DNA from: an uncultured Sutterella sp.
GTDB taxonomy: Bacteria > Pseudomonadota > Gammaproteobacteria > Burkholderiales > Burkholderiaceae_F
Assembly: GCA_900543805.1 (NCBI GenBank)
Contig: UQTE01000013.1
Span: forward strand, 1-64,000
Length of the DNA stretch: 64,000 bases
Direction of reading: 5' to 3'
Positions 1-8,952 of the stretch are shown piece after piece. The translations under genes and the position numbers were made by a program. Below the pieces are notes generated by a model. The model had not been told where the DNA came from, made no database searches, and was given only the letters and a program-made list of their open reading frames with translations. Numbering within the stretch: the first letter of the stretch is position 1; each line of letters begins with the position of its first letter.

Positions 1-48
1 GCGCGATTCCTCCCGCGACTAAAGTCGCAGGTTTCCTCGCGAGTTTCT

Positions 49-1227
49 ATGAAAAAGTTCTTCGTCTATCTTCTCTCGCTCGGTCACCTGAGCGTGGACC
101 TTGCGCCGGGCGCCCTGCCCGCGGTCCTTCCGTTTCTCGTGCTCCACAACGGACTCTCCTACACGGAAGTGGCGGGGCTCATGTTCGCGTCCTCCTGCCT
201 CTCCTCCTTCGTGCAACCGATCTTCGGATTCTGGGCCGACAAGAGCACAAAGAACTGGTTTCTCTCGCTCGGGATTCTGACGAGCGACATCGGCCTCGGT
301 CTCTCGGGCCTCGCCACGAACTACTGGCTCATCTTCCTCGCCGTCACGGTGATGGGGCTCGGGAGCTCCATCTTCCACCCGGTCGCCGCGCAGCTCGTCA
401 ACCGCACGTCCGAGCGCAAGGCCACCGGCATGGGGATCTTCTCGGTGGGCGGCAACATCGGCTTTGGGATCGGCCCGCTCGTCGCCGCAGCGGCCTTGAC
501 CGCCTTGGGGACTTCAGGGACGGTGCTCTTTGCCGTCTGGGGCGTCGCCACCGCGGCGCTTCTTCTCTGGGCCGTCCCGAAAATGCTCAAAAGCCTCCCC
601 TCGGTCGCCGTAAAAAAGCACGCGAACGCGAAAGACATCGCGCACACGGAAACGGAAGGTGAAAACGACTGGCCGGGCTTTGCTCGCCTTTCGCTCGTCA
701 TTCTTTTCCGAAGCGTCGCCGCGACGAGCATCCTCTCCTTCATTCCGCTCTTTTGCATTCACAAGTTTGGGATCAGCGAAGCCTTCTCGAGCACGCTTCT
801 CACCTTCCTCTCGCTTTGCGGCGCCTTCATGACTTTGGCGGGCGGGTGGCTCACCGACCGCTTCGGACTTCTTCGCGCCTGCAAGCTCGGCTACCTTCTC
901 ATGGCGCCCGCTTTCGCGCTCATCTACTTTGCTCCGTCCGTCTGGTGGGTCTTTCCGCTTCTCGCCGTCGTGAGCTTTACGCTCAACGGCACCTACGCCG
1001 CCTTCGTCGTGCTCGGGCAGTCCTATCTTGCGAAGAACGTGGGCTTCGCCTCGGGCGTCACGATGGGACTCTCGACGAGCCTCGGCGGGATTTTCACACC
1101 GATTCTCGGGATCGTCGCCGACACCTACGGAATCGAGAGCGTCATGATCGCGATGATCGCGATCGGCGCGCTCTGCGCCTTGAGTTCCTTCCTTCTCACC
1201 GAACCCAAGGCCCGCAAGACGCGGTAA
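49..1227 (+). CDS. MFS transporter, Fsr (fosmidomycin-resistance)-like
   Basis: A 392-residue polytopic inner-membrane protein with about twelve hydrophobic segments. The N-terminal half (GHLSVDLAPGALPAVLPFL, then FGFWADKS near residue 60 and GLGSSIFHPVAAQLV near 105) matches the Fsr branch of the major facilitator superfamily, whose members are drug or metabolite/proton antiporters. A second loop, GGWLTDRFG near 265, is the equivalent MFS motif in the C-terminal half. The length is normal for the family. The ATG at 49 has no clear Shine-Dalgarno, but the protein begins directly with a typical first helix. The gene ends just before a bidirectional hairpin and converges on the next gene. The substrate cannot be read from sequence; efflux is the family default. 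Confidence 0.85.
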   Translation: MKKFFVYLLSLGHLSVDLAPGALPAVLPFLVLHNGLSYTEVAGLMFASSCLSSFVQPIFGFWADKSTKNWFLSLGILTSDIGLGLSGLATNYWLIFLAVTVMGLGSSIFHPVAAQLVNRTSERKATGMGIFSVGGNIGFGIGPLVAAAALTALGTSGTVLFAVWGVATAALLLWAVPKMLKSLPSVAVKKHANAKDIAHTETEGENDWPGFARLSLVILFRSVAATSILSFIPLFCIHKFGISEAFSSTLLTFLSLCGAFMTLAGGWLTDRFGLLRACKLGYLLMAPAFALIYFAPSVWWVFPLLAVVSFTLNGTYAAFVVLGQSYLAKNVGFASGVTMGLSTSLGGIFTPILGIVADTYGIESVMIAMIAIGALCALSSFLLTEPKARKTR

Positions 1228-1260
1228 GCCGCTGCCTGAGTCCGAGGATACGCAGAGTCA

Positions 1261-1296
1261 AAACGAGCCGCCTGCCCGAAAGCAAGCGGCTCGTTT
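1261..1296. terminator. Bidirectional intrinsic terminator
   Basis: Perfect 11-bp inverted repeat (AAACGAGCCGC at 1261-1271, GCGGCTCGTTT at 1286-1296) with a 14-nt loop. It lies between two convergent genes. Each arm ends in three A or T, so it can serve both strands. Confidence 0.8.
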
Positions 1297-1347
1297 GTTA
1301 GGCAGGAATCTCGCGGACGAACCGTCCACGGGAAACCAAGTTCTTCG

Positions 1348-2877
1348 TTACTTTGCCTTGCGGTTCGCAACGATGTGGTCGACCGCGATCTTGCCGCCGC
1401 AGATGGCCCAGGAGCTCGCCGTCCCTTCGGCAATGTGCATGTCGTAGGAGTCGGAATAGAGACCGCCCGCGTCCTGACCGATGGCGTAAATCCCCTGAAT
1501 GACGTTTCCGTCCTTGTCCAGCGGTTGGAAGTGCTCGTTCACGTCGGCGCCGCCCGTCGTGGCGTAAGTACGCAGGCTACCCTTGATCGCGTAGAAGGGA
1601 CCGATCTTCACTTCGCGCAGCCACTGCGCGTCCTTGTAGAAGTCTTCGTCCTTGCCGAGCTTGACGAGCTCGTTCATGCGCTCCGTCGTCGCCTTGAGGC
1701 GCTTGGGATCCATGCCGGTGAGCTTCGCGAGTTCTTCGAGCGTGTCGGCCTTGTAGCAGAAGCCGTCCTTCACGCCGCGGGCAAAGAGCTCATCGAAATT
1801 CGTGAACTTCGTCCCCGGAGTGACCATGCCGAAGTAGCCGCGCGGCAGCCCTTCCTTGATCATTTCTTCGCGGGTCTTGTCGTCGAATACTGCGAAGCCT
1901 TCGCCGCCCACTTCTTCGAAGGCGTTCGAGATGTATTCCAGCGGAAGCGTTTCGTCCGCGACGCGGTCGCCCTTCAAAGAGGTCTTGAGATAGGGCTGGA
2001 AGAGCGCGGCGAGAAGCCGCACGTATTCGGCCTTCGTGACGCCGTCCTTGCCGAACTGCAGGTCGGTCGGAACGCCCTTCAACCAGAGCCCCGCCTGCAT
2101 GCAGACGTTCATGTTGACGAGCTTCGCGCCGGCGCTCTCGAGCATCAGAACGCCGTCGCCCGTGCGGCCGGGCGAACCCGCGCTCTCGTAGCCCGCGTAC
2201 GGCAGGTACTTCTTCACCATTTCTTTGTTGTCGGAAAAGCCCCCCGTCGCGATGATGGTCGAATCCGCGCGGATCGTGAGCGTGTCGCCGTTCTTGGTCT
2301 TCGCCTTTACACCCTTCACCACACCCTTTTCGATGATGAGTTCGGTGGCGGGCGTGCTCGTCAGGATCTCACCGCCCTTTTCCTTGATTTGCTTGGCGAA
2401 TTCCTGCACGAGAACGGTCCCGTGACCGCCCTTGTACATGTGCCAGGTGCGGTTGCCGTCGATGAAGGCGGTCTTGACGGCTTCGTAGTGCACGCCGTGG
2501 TCGGCGAGCCAATCGTAGACGCCCGCGGTCTGTTTGAGCCAGCTGTTCAATGCCTTCGCGTTGATGCGCCAGTGATGGAAGTCCATCACGCGCTTGAACT
2601 GGCGCTCGGGCGTCACGCCGATGTTGTCGGCCTTCTGCAGGGCGGAGCCCACGAAGAAGGTCCCTTCCATGTAGTTGCCGCCGCCACCGATCACGGCGTT
2701 CTTTTCGAGTACGATCGTCTTGAGGCCCGCGTCCGTTGCGGCGACGCCCGCCGTGAGACCGCCCGAACCGGCGCCCACCACGACGACGTCGGCCGTAAGC
2801 ATTTGGTCCGCGGCCAGCGCGCCGCCCGCAAGTGTGAGAACCGCCATGGCGGCTACCGTGTGTTTGAGCAACTTCAT
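1348..2877 (-). CDS. Exported FAD-dependent oxidoreductase, flavocytochrome c/fumarate reductase-like
   Basis: 509 residues from ATG 2877, which has a near-perfect AAGGAGG seven bases upstream; a start nine codons earlier is less likely. A Sec signal peptide (MKLLKHTVAAMAVLTLAGGALA) precedes a Rossmann FAD site (DVVVVGAGSGGLTAGVAA) and the conserved flavin-binding C-terminus around GIYAIGQDAGGLY. This is the FAD_binding_2 domain of periplasmic fumarate/urocanate reductases, without haem or FMN_bind domains, so electrons must come from a partner protein. The usual substrate-site His-Thr-Met-Gly-Gly and Thr-Arg-Asp motifs are not recognisable (ATTGGAD and GDRVADETLP are in those places), so the substrate probably is not fumarate. 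Family membership is certain; the substrate is unknown. Confidence 0.85.
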   Translation of the reverse strand: MKLLKHTVAAMAVLTLAGGALAADQMLTADVVVVGAGSGGLTAGVAATDAGLKTIVLEKNAVIGGGGNYMEGTFFVGSALQKADNIGVTPERQFKRVMDFHHWRINAKALNSWLKQTAGVYDWLADHGVHYEAVKTAFIDGNRTWHMYKGGHGTVLVQEFAKQIKEKGGEILTSTPATELIIEKGVVKGVKAKTKNGDTLTIRADSTIIATGGFSDNKEMVKKYLPYAGYESAGSPGRTGDGVLMLESAGAKLVNMNVCMQAGLWLKGVPTDLQFGKDGVTKAEYVRLLAALFQPYLKTSLKGDRVADETLPLEYISNAFEEVGGEGFAVFDDKTREEMIKEGLPRGYFGMVTPGTKFTNFDELFARGVKDGFCYKADTLEELAKLTGMDPKRLKATTERMNELVKLGKDEDFYKDAQWLREVKIGPFYAIKGSLRTYATTGGADVNEHFQPLDKDGNVIQGIYAIGQDAGGLYSDSYDMHIAEGTASSWAICGGKIAVDHIVANRKAK

Positions 2878-2973
2878 AAGAAACCCTCCTTTACGGATTT
2901 GCATAAGGAGAGTATCGCCGTACGGAAGAAAGAAGTCCTCTGGGATTTGTGCGGATGGTCGCCGAGGTTTTGC

Positions 2974-3444
2974 CTACTTCTTCCAGGTGGAATAGGGATT
3001 CGCAACGAGGCTCGAATTGAAGTAGCGGGCGTCGCCCGAAACTTCTTCTCCGATCCATTCGGGCTTATCGAAAGCGGCGTCTTCCGACGGCAGTTCGATC
3101 TCGGCAAGAACGAGGCCCGCATTGACGCCGAAGAATTCATCCACCTCCCAAACGTAGGGTCCCGCGGGAATGCGGTAGCGCTTCTTCTCGACGATCGGCT
3201 TTTCGGCGAGCTCGTCCAGCATCGCCAGGCAATCGTCATAGGGGATCTCGTACTCGAACTCCGTGCGCGTGACGCCCCGGGTCGGTCCCTTCACGGTGAG
3301 AAAAGCCTTCTCGCCCACCGTACGGATGCGCACGGTGCGCTCCTTTTGACTGTTGAGATAACCCTGCCGGTAGGCGACGCCCTCGGCGAGCGCCCGCCAG
3401 GCGTCGCCCTTCACCAAAAACTTTCGTTCGATCTCTTTGGCCAC
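2974..3444 (-). CDS. CYTH domain protein (triphosphate tunnel enzyme)
   Basis: 156 residues. The N-terminal MAKEIERKFLV holds the CYTH ExExK signature (E4, E6, K8), and alternating basic/acidic strands follow (RTVRIRTVGEKAFLTVKG; EFEYEIP; WEVDEFFG; LAEIELPSED), as in the eight-stranded tunnel of inorganic triphosphatases and class IV adenylate cyclases. This length is that of the single-domain NeuTTM/YgiF-like tripolyphosphatases. Hydrolysis of tripolyphosphate is the most likely reaction by family. It sits alone between the two flavoprotein genes on the same strand, 96 bp from the next start, and shows no obvious functional link to them. Confidence 0.85.
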   Translation of the reverse strand: MAKEIERKFLVKGDAWRALAEGVAYRQGYLNSQKERTVRIRTVGEKAFLTVKGPTRGVTRTEFEYEIPYDDCLAMLDELAEKPIVEKKRYRIPAGPYVWEVDEFFGVNAGLVLAEIELPSEDAAFDKPEWIGEEVSGDARYFNSSLVANPYSTWKK

Positions 3445-3621
3445 GATCTTCTCCGCTGCGAATCCGTCGGTTGTGCGGGAGGTTCGTTCGGTTTTCGGAA
3501 CAACCTCTTCGTCCGACGAACATTATCGCCAAGGTCGAAAGTTTTCGGAGACTTCTGAAAATGGAAGCGGCGCGGTTCCCGCAGGAAATCCGCGCCGCAT
3601 TTGACAAAACGAGAGCCGAGG

Positions 3622-5034
3622 TTACTTCACGGTCTTCGCGTAGGCCGCCGCGTTCGTGCCGGCGATGCGTCCGAAGGTGACGATGTCGGTCACGGCGTTC
3701 CCGCCGATGCGATTGCCGCCGTGCACGCCGCCCGTCACTTCACCCGCAGCGAAGAGCCCCTGAATCACCTTGCCGTCCTTCGTGAGAACGTGGGTTTCGG
3801 GGTCGATCGTGACGCCGCCCATCGTGTGATGGATCCCCGGCGTGATCTTGGCCGCGTACCACGGGCCCTTGTCGAGCGCGATCACCATTTCGGGACGGCC
3901 GAAGGCCTTGTCGACGCCCGTCTTGTGGGCTTCCCAATAGGCTTCGAAGGTCTTCTTGACGTTCTCGACGGGCATGTCAAGCTTCTTGGCGAGGTCTTCG
4001 AGCGTGTCGCCCTTGACGGAGTAGCCGTGCTCGTAGTAGCCGCGCGAGAGCTTGTTCGAGTCGAAGATGCTCTGGTCGTAAACGAGGAAGGCTTCACCGC
4101 CCTTTTGCGCGAGCACGTGCTGCGAGACCACGTCGCGCGTCAGAAGCTCGTTGCAGAAGCGGTTGCCGTCGTGATTGAGCAGAATGCCGCCGCGCGAGCG
4201 CATCGATTCGGAAATGAGGTGTCCGTCCTTCTTGACGACGGTCGGGTGGATCTGAATCTGCTCGATGTCGGTGAAGCCCGCGCCGAGTTTCGCCGCGAGT
4301 TCGAGTCCCTCGCCCTGCGCACCGGGATGATTCGTCGTGGAGAAGCCCTTCAATTCGGGACGGTACTTCGTCACCATGTCGAGGTTCGCCCCGAAGCCGC
4401 CCGTCGCGAGCACGACGGCCTTGGCGTCCATCGTTTCGACGCCCTTCGGGGTCTTCACCTTGACGGACGAAATCTTTCCGTCCTTCATCTCAATGTCCAC
4501 CACCTGATTCTGCTTGCGGATGTCGAGACCGATGGAATCGGCCTTCTTGAGCAGTACGCGCAGAACTTCGGGACCGACGGGCGAGCCGTCGCAGGGACCG
4601 TGACTGCGGGCGACCGACTGACCGCCGCCGCGCCCCTTGCGGAAGCAGAAGTTGGCGCCGAGATCGAGGAGCCATTCTTCCGAATACTTGGCGTTTTCCG
4701 TAAACACCTTGAGAAGCGTCGGATTGTTGAGGTTGTGACCGCCCTTCATCGTGTCCCGGAAGAAGATTTCCGGACTGTCGTTCGTGACGCCCGCGGCCAA
4801 CTGCTGCTTGGTGCCGGCCGCATTCATGCCGCCCGAGGCGAAGTTGGTGTTGCCGCCGAGATAGGCCTGCTTTTCGAGCACCACGGTCTTGGCACCCGCT
4901 TCCTTGGCCATAATGCCCGCCGACAGACCGGCGCCGCCCGAGCCGATGACGACCACGTCGAAGCTTTCGGCCTGCACGCCGAAGGCCAGGGCCGTGATGA
5001 CCGCGCCGGCGGCGAGTTTCCACTGCATGCGCAT
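3622..5034 (-). CDS. Exported flavocytochrome c-like fumarate/urocanate reductase flavoprotein
   Basis: 470 residues from ATG 5034 (AGGAGA six bases upstream). Signal peptide MRMQWKLAAGAVITALAFGVQA, then an FAD site (DVVVIGSGGAGLSAGIMA) and flavin contacts (GGNTNFASGGMNAAGT). The substrate-site pieces of soluble fumarate/urocanate/methacrylate reductases are present: RSRGGILLN, GNRFCNELLTRDV (with the Thr-Arg-Asp proton-relay arginine), HTMGGV, and GEVTGGVHGGNRIGGNA. Unlike its neighbour at 1348 it therefore looks like a catalytically competent enone/enoate reductase for anaerobic respiration. It has no haem or FMN_bind domain, so a separate periplasmic cytochrome or FMN protein is needed. 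The exact acceptor (fumarate, urocanate or other) cannot be decided from sequence. Confidence 0.88.
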   Translation of the reverse strand: MRMQWKLAAGAVITALAFGVQAESFDVVVIGSGGAGLSAGIMAKEAGAKTVVLEKQAYLGGNTNFASGGMNAAGTKQQLAAGVTNDSPEIFFRDTMKGGHNLNNPTLLKVFTENAKYSEEWLLDLGANFCFRKGRGGGQSVARSHGPCDGSPVGPEVLRVLLKKADSIGLDIRKQNQVVDIEMKDGKISSVKVKTPKGVETMDAKAVVLATGGFGANLDMVTKYRPELKGFSTTNHPGAQGEGLELAAKLGAGFTDIEQIQIHPTVVKKDGHLISESMRSRGGILLNHDGNRFCNELLTRDVVSQHVLAQKGGEAFLVYDQSIFDSNKLSRGYYEHGYSVKGDTLEDLAKKLDMPVENVKKTFEAYWEAHKTGVDKAFGRPEMVIALDKGPWYAAKITPGIHHTMGGVTIDPETHVLTKDGKVIQGLFAAGEVTGGVHGGNRIGGNAVTDIVTFGRIAGTNAAAYAKTVK

Positions 5035-5126
5035 GAGCGTTCTCCTTTTTTGGTTTTCTAAAAAAATTACCGTTAAGAAGTGTAGGCACTCAACGCTCAG
5101 CACCGTAATAGGTACAAACAGCAAAG

Positions 5127-5141
5127 TTGCGCAATACGCAA
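5127..5141. promoter_or_regulatory. Small inverted repeat upstream of the flavoprotein gene
   Basis: TTGCG, five bases, CGCAA, about 95 bp upstream of the ATG at 5034, in the only non-coding stretch before that gene. The arms are short, so it is only a candidate operator. Confidence 0.25.
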
Positions 5142-5207
5142 AGTCTCGCGTCCCCGAATTTCACTCTTCTGCCCGGCAAAACGGACCGAAACGGCGCCGG
5201 AAGGCGC

Positions 5208-6614
5208 TCAGCTCTTTTCGCCCGCGAGCACTCTTTCGAGCAAGAAGAGTCCGTCGTGTTTGAGGACGAGGCGCGTCACTTCGAAGCGCTCGTGCTTGGG
5301 ATTCTCCACGCGGATTCTGCGCACGAGATAGACGTGATAGAGCTTCGCGACGGGGCCGTGCGCGCGTTCGTCGTCTTCGTCGGCAAACGGCAGCTCCTCG
5401 AACTGCTGATCGATGTTGCTCGTCCAGGGCATTACGCCGAGGCGCGTGATGTCGTAGAGCGACGAGCGGTTCTCGTAGGAGTGAATCCACTCGTTCTTGA
5501 GTTCGACGTCCTTTCGGTAGTGAAAGATCGTCTCGGTCTCCTCCTGCGCAAACGGCACGTAGTGGGCCTTCGTGCGCAACGCCAGAATTTCGGGCGGCAC
5601 TTCGGCGCGCTTGACGAATTCAAACGATTCGCGGCAGACGCCCACCATGCGCCCGTCGTTGGCGTAGATGAGCTGACGCCGCGACGGAAGCCAGCGCCGA
5701 AAGAGCTTTGCCAGACGCGTTCGCATCCAGTCCTTCAGACGGTCCTTGAAGATGTAGGCGATGACAAGCGCGAGAAAGAGGTTCCAGGAGAGCGCTCCGT
5801 ACTTTCCCTGCCAGAGAAACGCCACGACCGTCGCGAAAATCATGGAGACCGCGGCGGCGATCCCGTAGAGCGACTGCAAAAGCCACGGATTTCCTTCGCG
5901 CATCTTCACCGTGAGAAAGAGCTGGCTCGAAATGAACTTCTTGAGCGAGCGCCAGCGGTAGAGCACGTCTTCCCGGGGCTGCCACGAAGCGCTTTCCGGA
6001 TAGGTCTTTTCGCGGTAGAGCGCGTTTTCGGTGAGAAAGGCCTTGAGACCGCCGTCAAAGCGCGTGAGAAGGCGTTTGCCGTGATATTCGAGAATGGTCG
6101 CGAGATATTCGTCCGCGGCGCGGGCCGTCACGGCGAGCGCGGGTTCCTGCGGATCGGCCGCCGACAAAAGAAGCGGACGACTCGCCGCGATCATGCGGCG
6201 CAGTTCTTCGACCAGAGCCGTCACATCCTCTTCCGTCCCCGATTCGAGGAGCGTCTTGATGCGGCGTTTGAAGGAACCTTTGATGAGGAGCGCATAGCGC
6301 TTGAGCGCCGACGTTCTCAGTTCGATCGAGCCCGTCGGTTCGTTCAGAAAATTCTTGAGCCGCAGGTACTCTTCTCCCCCTTCCATGAAGTCGGCGAGCG
6401 GAAACTTCGGGAGCCGCAGGCGCACGTAGCTCTTGAGCGGACGACGAAAGTCCGCCTCCGAATACGTTTCCTTGTTGATGTAGAGCGCCGCCGGAAAGAA
6501 GAAGTAGCTCTCGACGCTGTAGCGGCTCCTCGAGACTTCCGGATCGATCTCGATTTCCTGTTTGATTTCGAGTTGTTCGGCGCTGTGCAGCTTCAGACTT
6601 TCCTTGACGAGCAT
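5208..6614 (-). CDS. Unrecognised membrane protein with two central helices
   Basis: 468 residues from ATG 6614, chosen because GAGG lies six bases upstream; an in-frame ATG 38 codons earlier would add a non-homologous-looking leader. The first ~240 residues are soluble and charged (FFFPAALYINKETYSEADFR near 40-55). Two transmembrane helices lie at about 245-268 and 274-291. A cytoplasmic-looking domain of ~170 residues follows, with many Arg and Trp and two Tyr-rich segments (IFHYRKDVELKNEWIHSYEN). I do not recognise the family. It is monocistronic: the neighbouring genes are separated by 170 bp or more on both sides. Confidence 0.75.
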   Translation of the reverse strand: MLVKESLKLHSAEQLEIKQEIEIDPEVSRSRYSVESYFFFPAALYINKETYSEADFRRPLKSYVRLRLPKFPLADFMEGGEEYLRLKNFLNEPTGSIELRTSALKRYALLIKGSFKRRIKTLLESGTEEDVTALVEELRRMIAASRPLLLSAADPQEPALAVTARAADEYLATILEYHGKRLLTRFDGGLKAFLTENALYREKTYPESASWQPREDVLYRWRSLKKFISSQLFLTVKMREGNPWLLQSLYGIAAAVSMIFATVVAFLWQGKYGALSWNLFLALVIAYIFKDRLKDWMRTRLAKLFRRWLPSRRQLIYANDGRMVGVCRESFEFVKRAEVPPEILALRTKAHYVPFAQEETETIFHYRKDVELKNEWIHSYENRSSLYDITRLGVMPWTSNIDQQFEELPFADEDDERAHGPVAKLYHVYLVRRIRVENPKHERFEVTRLVLKHDGLFLLERVLAGEKS

Positions 6615-6733
6615 GGACGACCTCAAAACCTCCTTGTGCGGGGCGACGAAATGAAAGCGGGATAGAAAACAAGGTAGCACAGGAACGCGTCCCGCGGGCA
6701 TTTGTCTCTCCCAATGCGTGCGCCCCAAGGGAA

Positions 6734-6768
6734 AGCCCCGCGCCGTCGCGAAGGACGTGCACGGGGCT
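6734..6768 (-). terminator. Hairpin downstream of the first Gly/Pro-rich gene
   Basis: AGCCCCG (6734-6740) pairs with CGGGGCT (6762-6768), and the stem extends inward imperfectly. It lies 16 bp past the stop codon at 6784. The downstream T-tract on the minus strand is weak. Confidence 0.5.
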
Positions 6769-6783
6769 CCTGAGCTTCAGCGC

Positions 6784-7251
6784 TCAATGCCGGGGCGGTC
6801 TGCCCTGCGGTCCTCCGTGGGGACCGCCGTGCGGGCCCGGACCGCCGGGACCGAAACCGGGACGACCCGGATGCGGACCTCCGCCGGGACCGGGGCCGAA
6901 GCCCGGACGACCGGGACCCGGGTGCGGGCCGCTGGGGCCGGGACCGAAACCCGGACCGTGCGGCTTGGGAGGCCGCGGCGGCATCGGACGGGGCGGAGCG
7001 GGCGGACGGTGACCCGCGCGACCGATCAAAAAGCGGCGGTATTCGACGACCGTAAAGCGGCGGCCGTCATACCACCAGTGACGACCGTCCCAATGGCCGT
7101 CGCGGTAGTGATGGCGAATATAGTCGCGGGTGAACGCGTCGGCGACGCCCCGCAGGATGTCTCCGAGAAGGTCTTCGGAAGCGTTCGCGCCGGTGGCCGC
7201 AAGCCCGAGGGAAGCGGCGGTGAAGAGTATGACGGTTCGGCGTGCAATCAT
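6784..7251 (-). CDS. Secreted Gly/Pro/His-rich small protein, copy 1
   Basis: 155 residues. Signal peptide MIARRTVILFTAASLGLAATGANA, then a compact conserved domain of about 55 residues (EDLLGDILRGVADAFTRDY, HWDGRHWWYDGRRF, VEYRRFL), then a low-complexity tail of Gly-Pro-Phe-Gly-Pro and Gly-Pro-His units with Arg and His. It is a close paralogue of the gene at 9021: the first 80 residues align without gaps, while the tails diverge in repeat composition. The tail is not a strict Gly-X-Y collagen repeat. The tryptophan-rich WDG-HWWYDGRR segment resembles RcnB/YXWGXW-type periplasmic proteins, but I cannot assign a function. A TATAGT -10 and a palindromic operator lie just upstream. Confidence 0.75.
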   Translation of the reverse strand: MIARRTVILFTAASLGLAATGANASEDLLGDILRGVADAFTRDYIRHHYRDGHWDGRHWWYDGRRFTVVEYRRFLIGRAGHRPPAPPRPMPPRPPKPHGPGFGPGPSGPHPGPGRPGFGPGPGGGPHPGRPGFGPGGPGPHGGPHGGPQGRPPRH

Positions 7252-7273
7252 GTCGGTTCCTTTTGCGGTTGAC

Positions 7274-7292
7274 TGAACATGCGTTCACTATA
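7274..7292 (-). promoter_or_regulatory. -10 box with overlapping palindromic operator, copy 1
   Basis: On the minus strand TATAGT (7287-7292) is followed directly by TGAACGCATGTTCA (7274-7287), a GAAC-N4-GTTC inverted repeat covering the likely transcription start. The same arrangement recurs at 9505-9523. A TetR-type or LexA-type (GAACN4GTTC) repressor site is plausible. Confidence 0.6.
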
Positions 7293-7517
7293 AAAAGGAG
7301 CGTCAGAAGAGAGAAGTCGCTCCTTGTCCGATTGTTGCCGCAGGGAGACTTTGGAAACAAAAGGCCGGACACCGAAGCATTCGATCCACAGATCTTTGCC
7401 GAATCTTTACGTTCGCGACTGCACCCCGCAATCTGCATTGAGGGATCACCGAAAGCTTTCCATCAATCCGTCAGCAAAGTGATAAATTGATAGAAAACTC
7501 CGTTGACACTAGGAAAT

Positions 7518-8819
7518 ATGATAGAAAAACTCCCTGCACATGAGAACGTACGCGTTGCCTTTTCGGGCGGATGGAATCGGACAACCCAAAAGACGATGAT
7601 CGCCTTTGCGAACACGCTCGGCGGTGACCTCTACTTTGGTCTGAACGAAGAAGGAAAGGTCCTTAGGCTTGGCAAAAAGGAGGTCGAACGGATTGCCCGC
7701 TCGGTTTACGCTTTTTGCTCCGCCGAAACCGACCCCGTCATGCTCGGCCTCGTGTCGACGAAGGTGAAGGCCGTCCATGCCGGCGGCTACCTGCTGCGGG
7801 CAACCGTCCTCCCCGGCCAAGATCGTCCTTATGCCCTCAAGGGAGAACGCTACACGGGCGGCGCCTACGTCCGGGACGGCTCGGCCACGGTCACGGCCAC
7901 CGAGGAAGAAATTCGCGACATGATCCGCGAGAGCGCCCCCGACTCCTGGGAGTCCCGTCTGAGCCGACGGACGGATCTGACGTTCGAGGAAGCCGCCTAT
8001 GTTTTCCGAAAATACAACATCGACTTTGCGCCCGCTCACCACCGACAGTTGGGGCTTGCGAACGAAAACGGCTACTTCACCCGGTTGGGAGAACTCCTCT
8101 CCGACCAAAATCAGACTCGATTGGTGATCGAAACCTTTTCCCGGGACGCAGCATCATTATCCGTCCGTGCGCTTTCCGGATCGCTTCTGAGACAATTGGA
8201 TCGAGCTTTCGATCTCTTTGCGGAGTCGAATCCAGAGACCTTCCACAAGACCGACGGTCTGGCAAACCGACGCTACTTCGCCTGGCCGCCCAAGGCGCTG
8301 CGAGAAGCGCTCGTCAATTGCGCCGTTCACCGCGATTACGCCGAACCCGAGCCGACCAAGGTCTCTGTCTTCCCGAACCGTTTCGAATTTTTGTCTTACG
8401 GGAGCATCCCCGGGCGACTCAGCGTGGAAGACATCGTTCTCGAAGGCGTCAGCAAGTGCCGCAACGAACACCTTGCGGACATCCTGAGGCGCCTAGGGTG
8501 GATGGAAAATTACGGCTCAGGCTTCCCGATGATCTGGCGGGAATACGCCAATTCCGGCGTGGAACCCAAGCTCGAAGCCACACGGCGGGTCTTTCGCATC
8601 GTTTTACCCAGAATTCATGACGAATCGCGCGGGTCGATCAAGGAGCGCTGCCGGGAGTTGTTCGAAAGCCACGACATTCTCGCCATGGCAGATGTGATGA
8701 GTTCGTTAAACATATCGAGAACTTCGGCCAACTCCGCCGTCAACGCCCTGCTGCGGGAAGGAATGATCGAAAAGTTCGGAAGCGGACGGACTACCCGATA
8801 TCGTTCGCTGTTGCGGTAA
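7518..8819 (+). CDS. AlbA_2-domain/ATP-binding transcriptional regulator-like protein
   Basis: 433 residues from ATG 7518; an in-frame TTG at 7503 is an alternative, and neither has a strong ribosome site. The N-terminus (TQKTMIAFANTLGGDLYFGLNEEG) is a Schlafen-type AlbA_2 domain, here with the usual EFK lead-in degraded to VAFSGGW. A GHKL-type HATPase_c_4 module follows (KALREALVNCAVHRDY, LSYGSIPGRL, CRNEHLADILRRLGWMENYGSGFPMI). The C-terminus (ADVMSSLNISRTSANSAVNALLREGMIEKFGSG) is a winged helix. Such proteins are abundant, mobile and mostly uncharacterised; DNA or RNA binding is likely by family. It sits alone, opposite in strand to both flanking paralogous genes, inside a duplicated unit. 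Confidence 0.8.
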   Translation: MIEKLPAHENVRVAFSGGWNRTTQKTMIAFANTLGGDLYFGLNEEGKVLRLGKKEVERIARSVYAFCSAETDPVMLGLVSTKVKAVHAGGYLLRATVLPGQDRPYALKGERYTGGAYVRDGSATVTATEEEIRDMIRESAPDSWESRLSRRTDLTFEEAAYVFRKYNIDFAPAHHRQLGLANENGYFTRLGELLSDQNQTRLVIETFSRDAASLSVRALSGSLLRQLDRAFDLFAESNPETFHKTDGLANRRYFAWPPKALREALVNCAVHRDYAEPEPTKVSVFPNRFEFLSYGSIPGRLSVEDIVLEGVSKCRNEHLADILRRLGWMENYGSGFPMIWREYANSGVEPKLEATRRVFRIVLPRIHDESRGSIKERCRELFESHDILAMADVMSSLNISRTSANSAVNALLREGMIEKFGSGRTTRYRSLLR

Positions 8820-8952
8820 TTTCCGTCGACCCCAAAAAACGCATGCTTTCCCTTCAGATGCAATACCTTGTTTTGCAAGGCGTTTCGTGAAGAAGAGCGC
8901 CATGTGTCGAGCGACCATAACCTTTCTGTTCGAAACTTCAGAACGACAAACA

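Larger units (their letters stand above)
6784..7416. repeat. Diverged duplicated unit, copy 1 (gene, operator, upstream tail)
   Basis: This segment is homologous to 9021-9637. Besides the coding region, both copies share the operator and, further out, matching blocks TCCGATTGTT (7327 and 9558), GAAACAAAA, ACCGAAGC/GCCGAAGC and TCTTTAC-TTCGC. In copy 2 these blocks are the slyD terminator and the bases next to the slyD stop, so copy 1 carries a decayed remnant of them. Confidence 0.65.

Noticed and set aside
6790..7000. Tandem DNA repeats or a collagen gene in the Gly/Pro-rich tails
   Set aside because: The units vary and are not exact DNA repeats, and Gly is not at every third residue. It is treated as low-complexity protein sequence.
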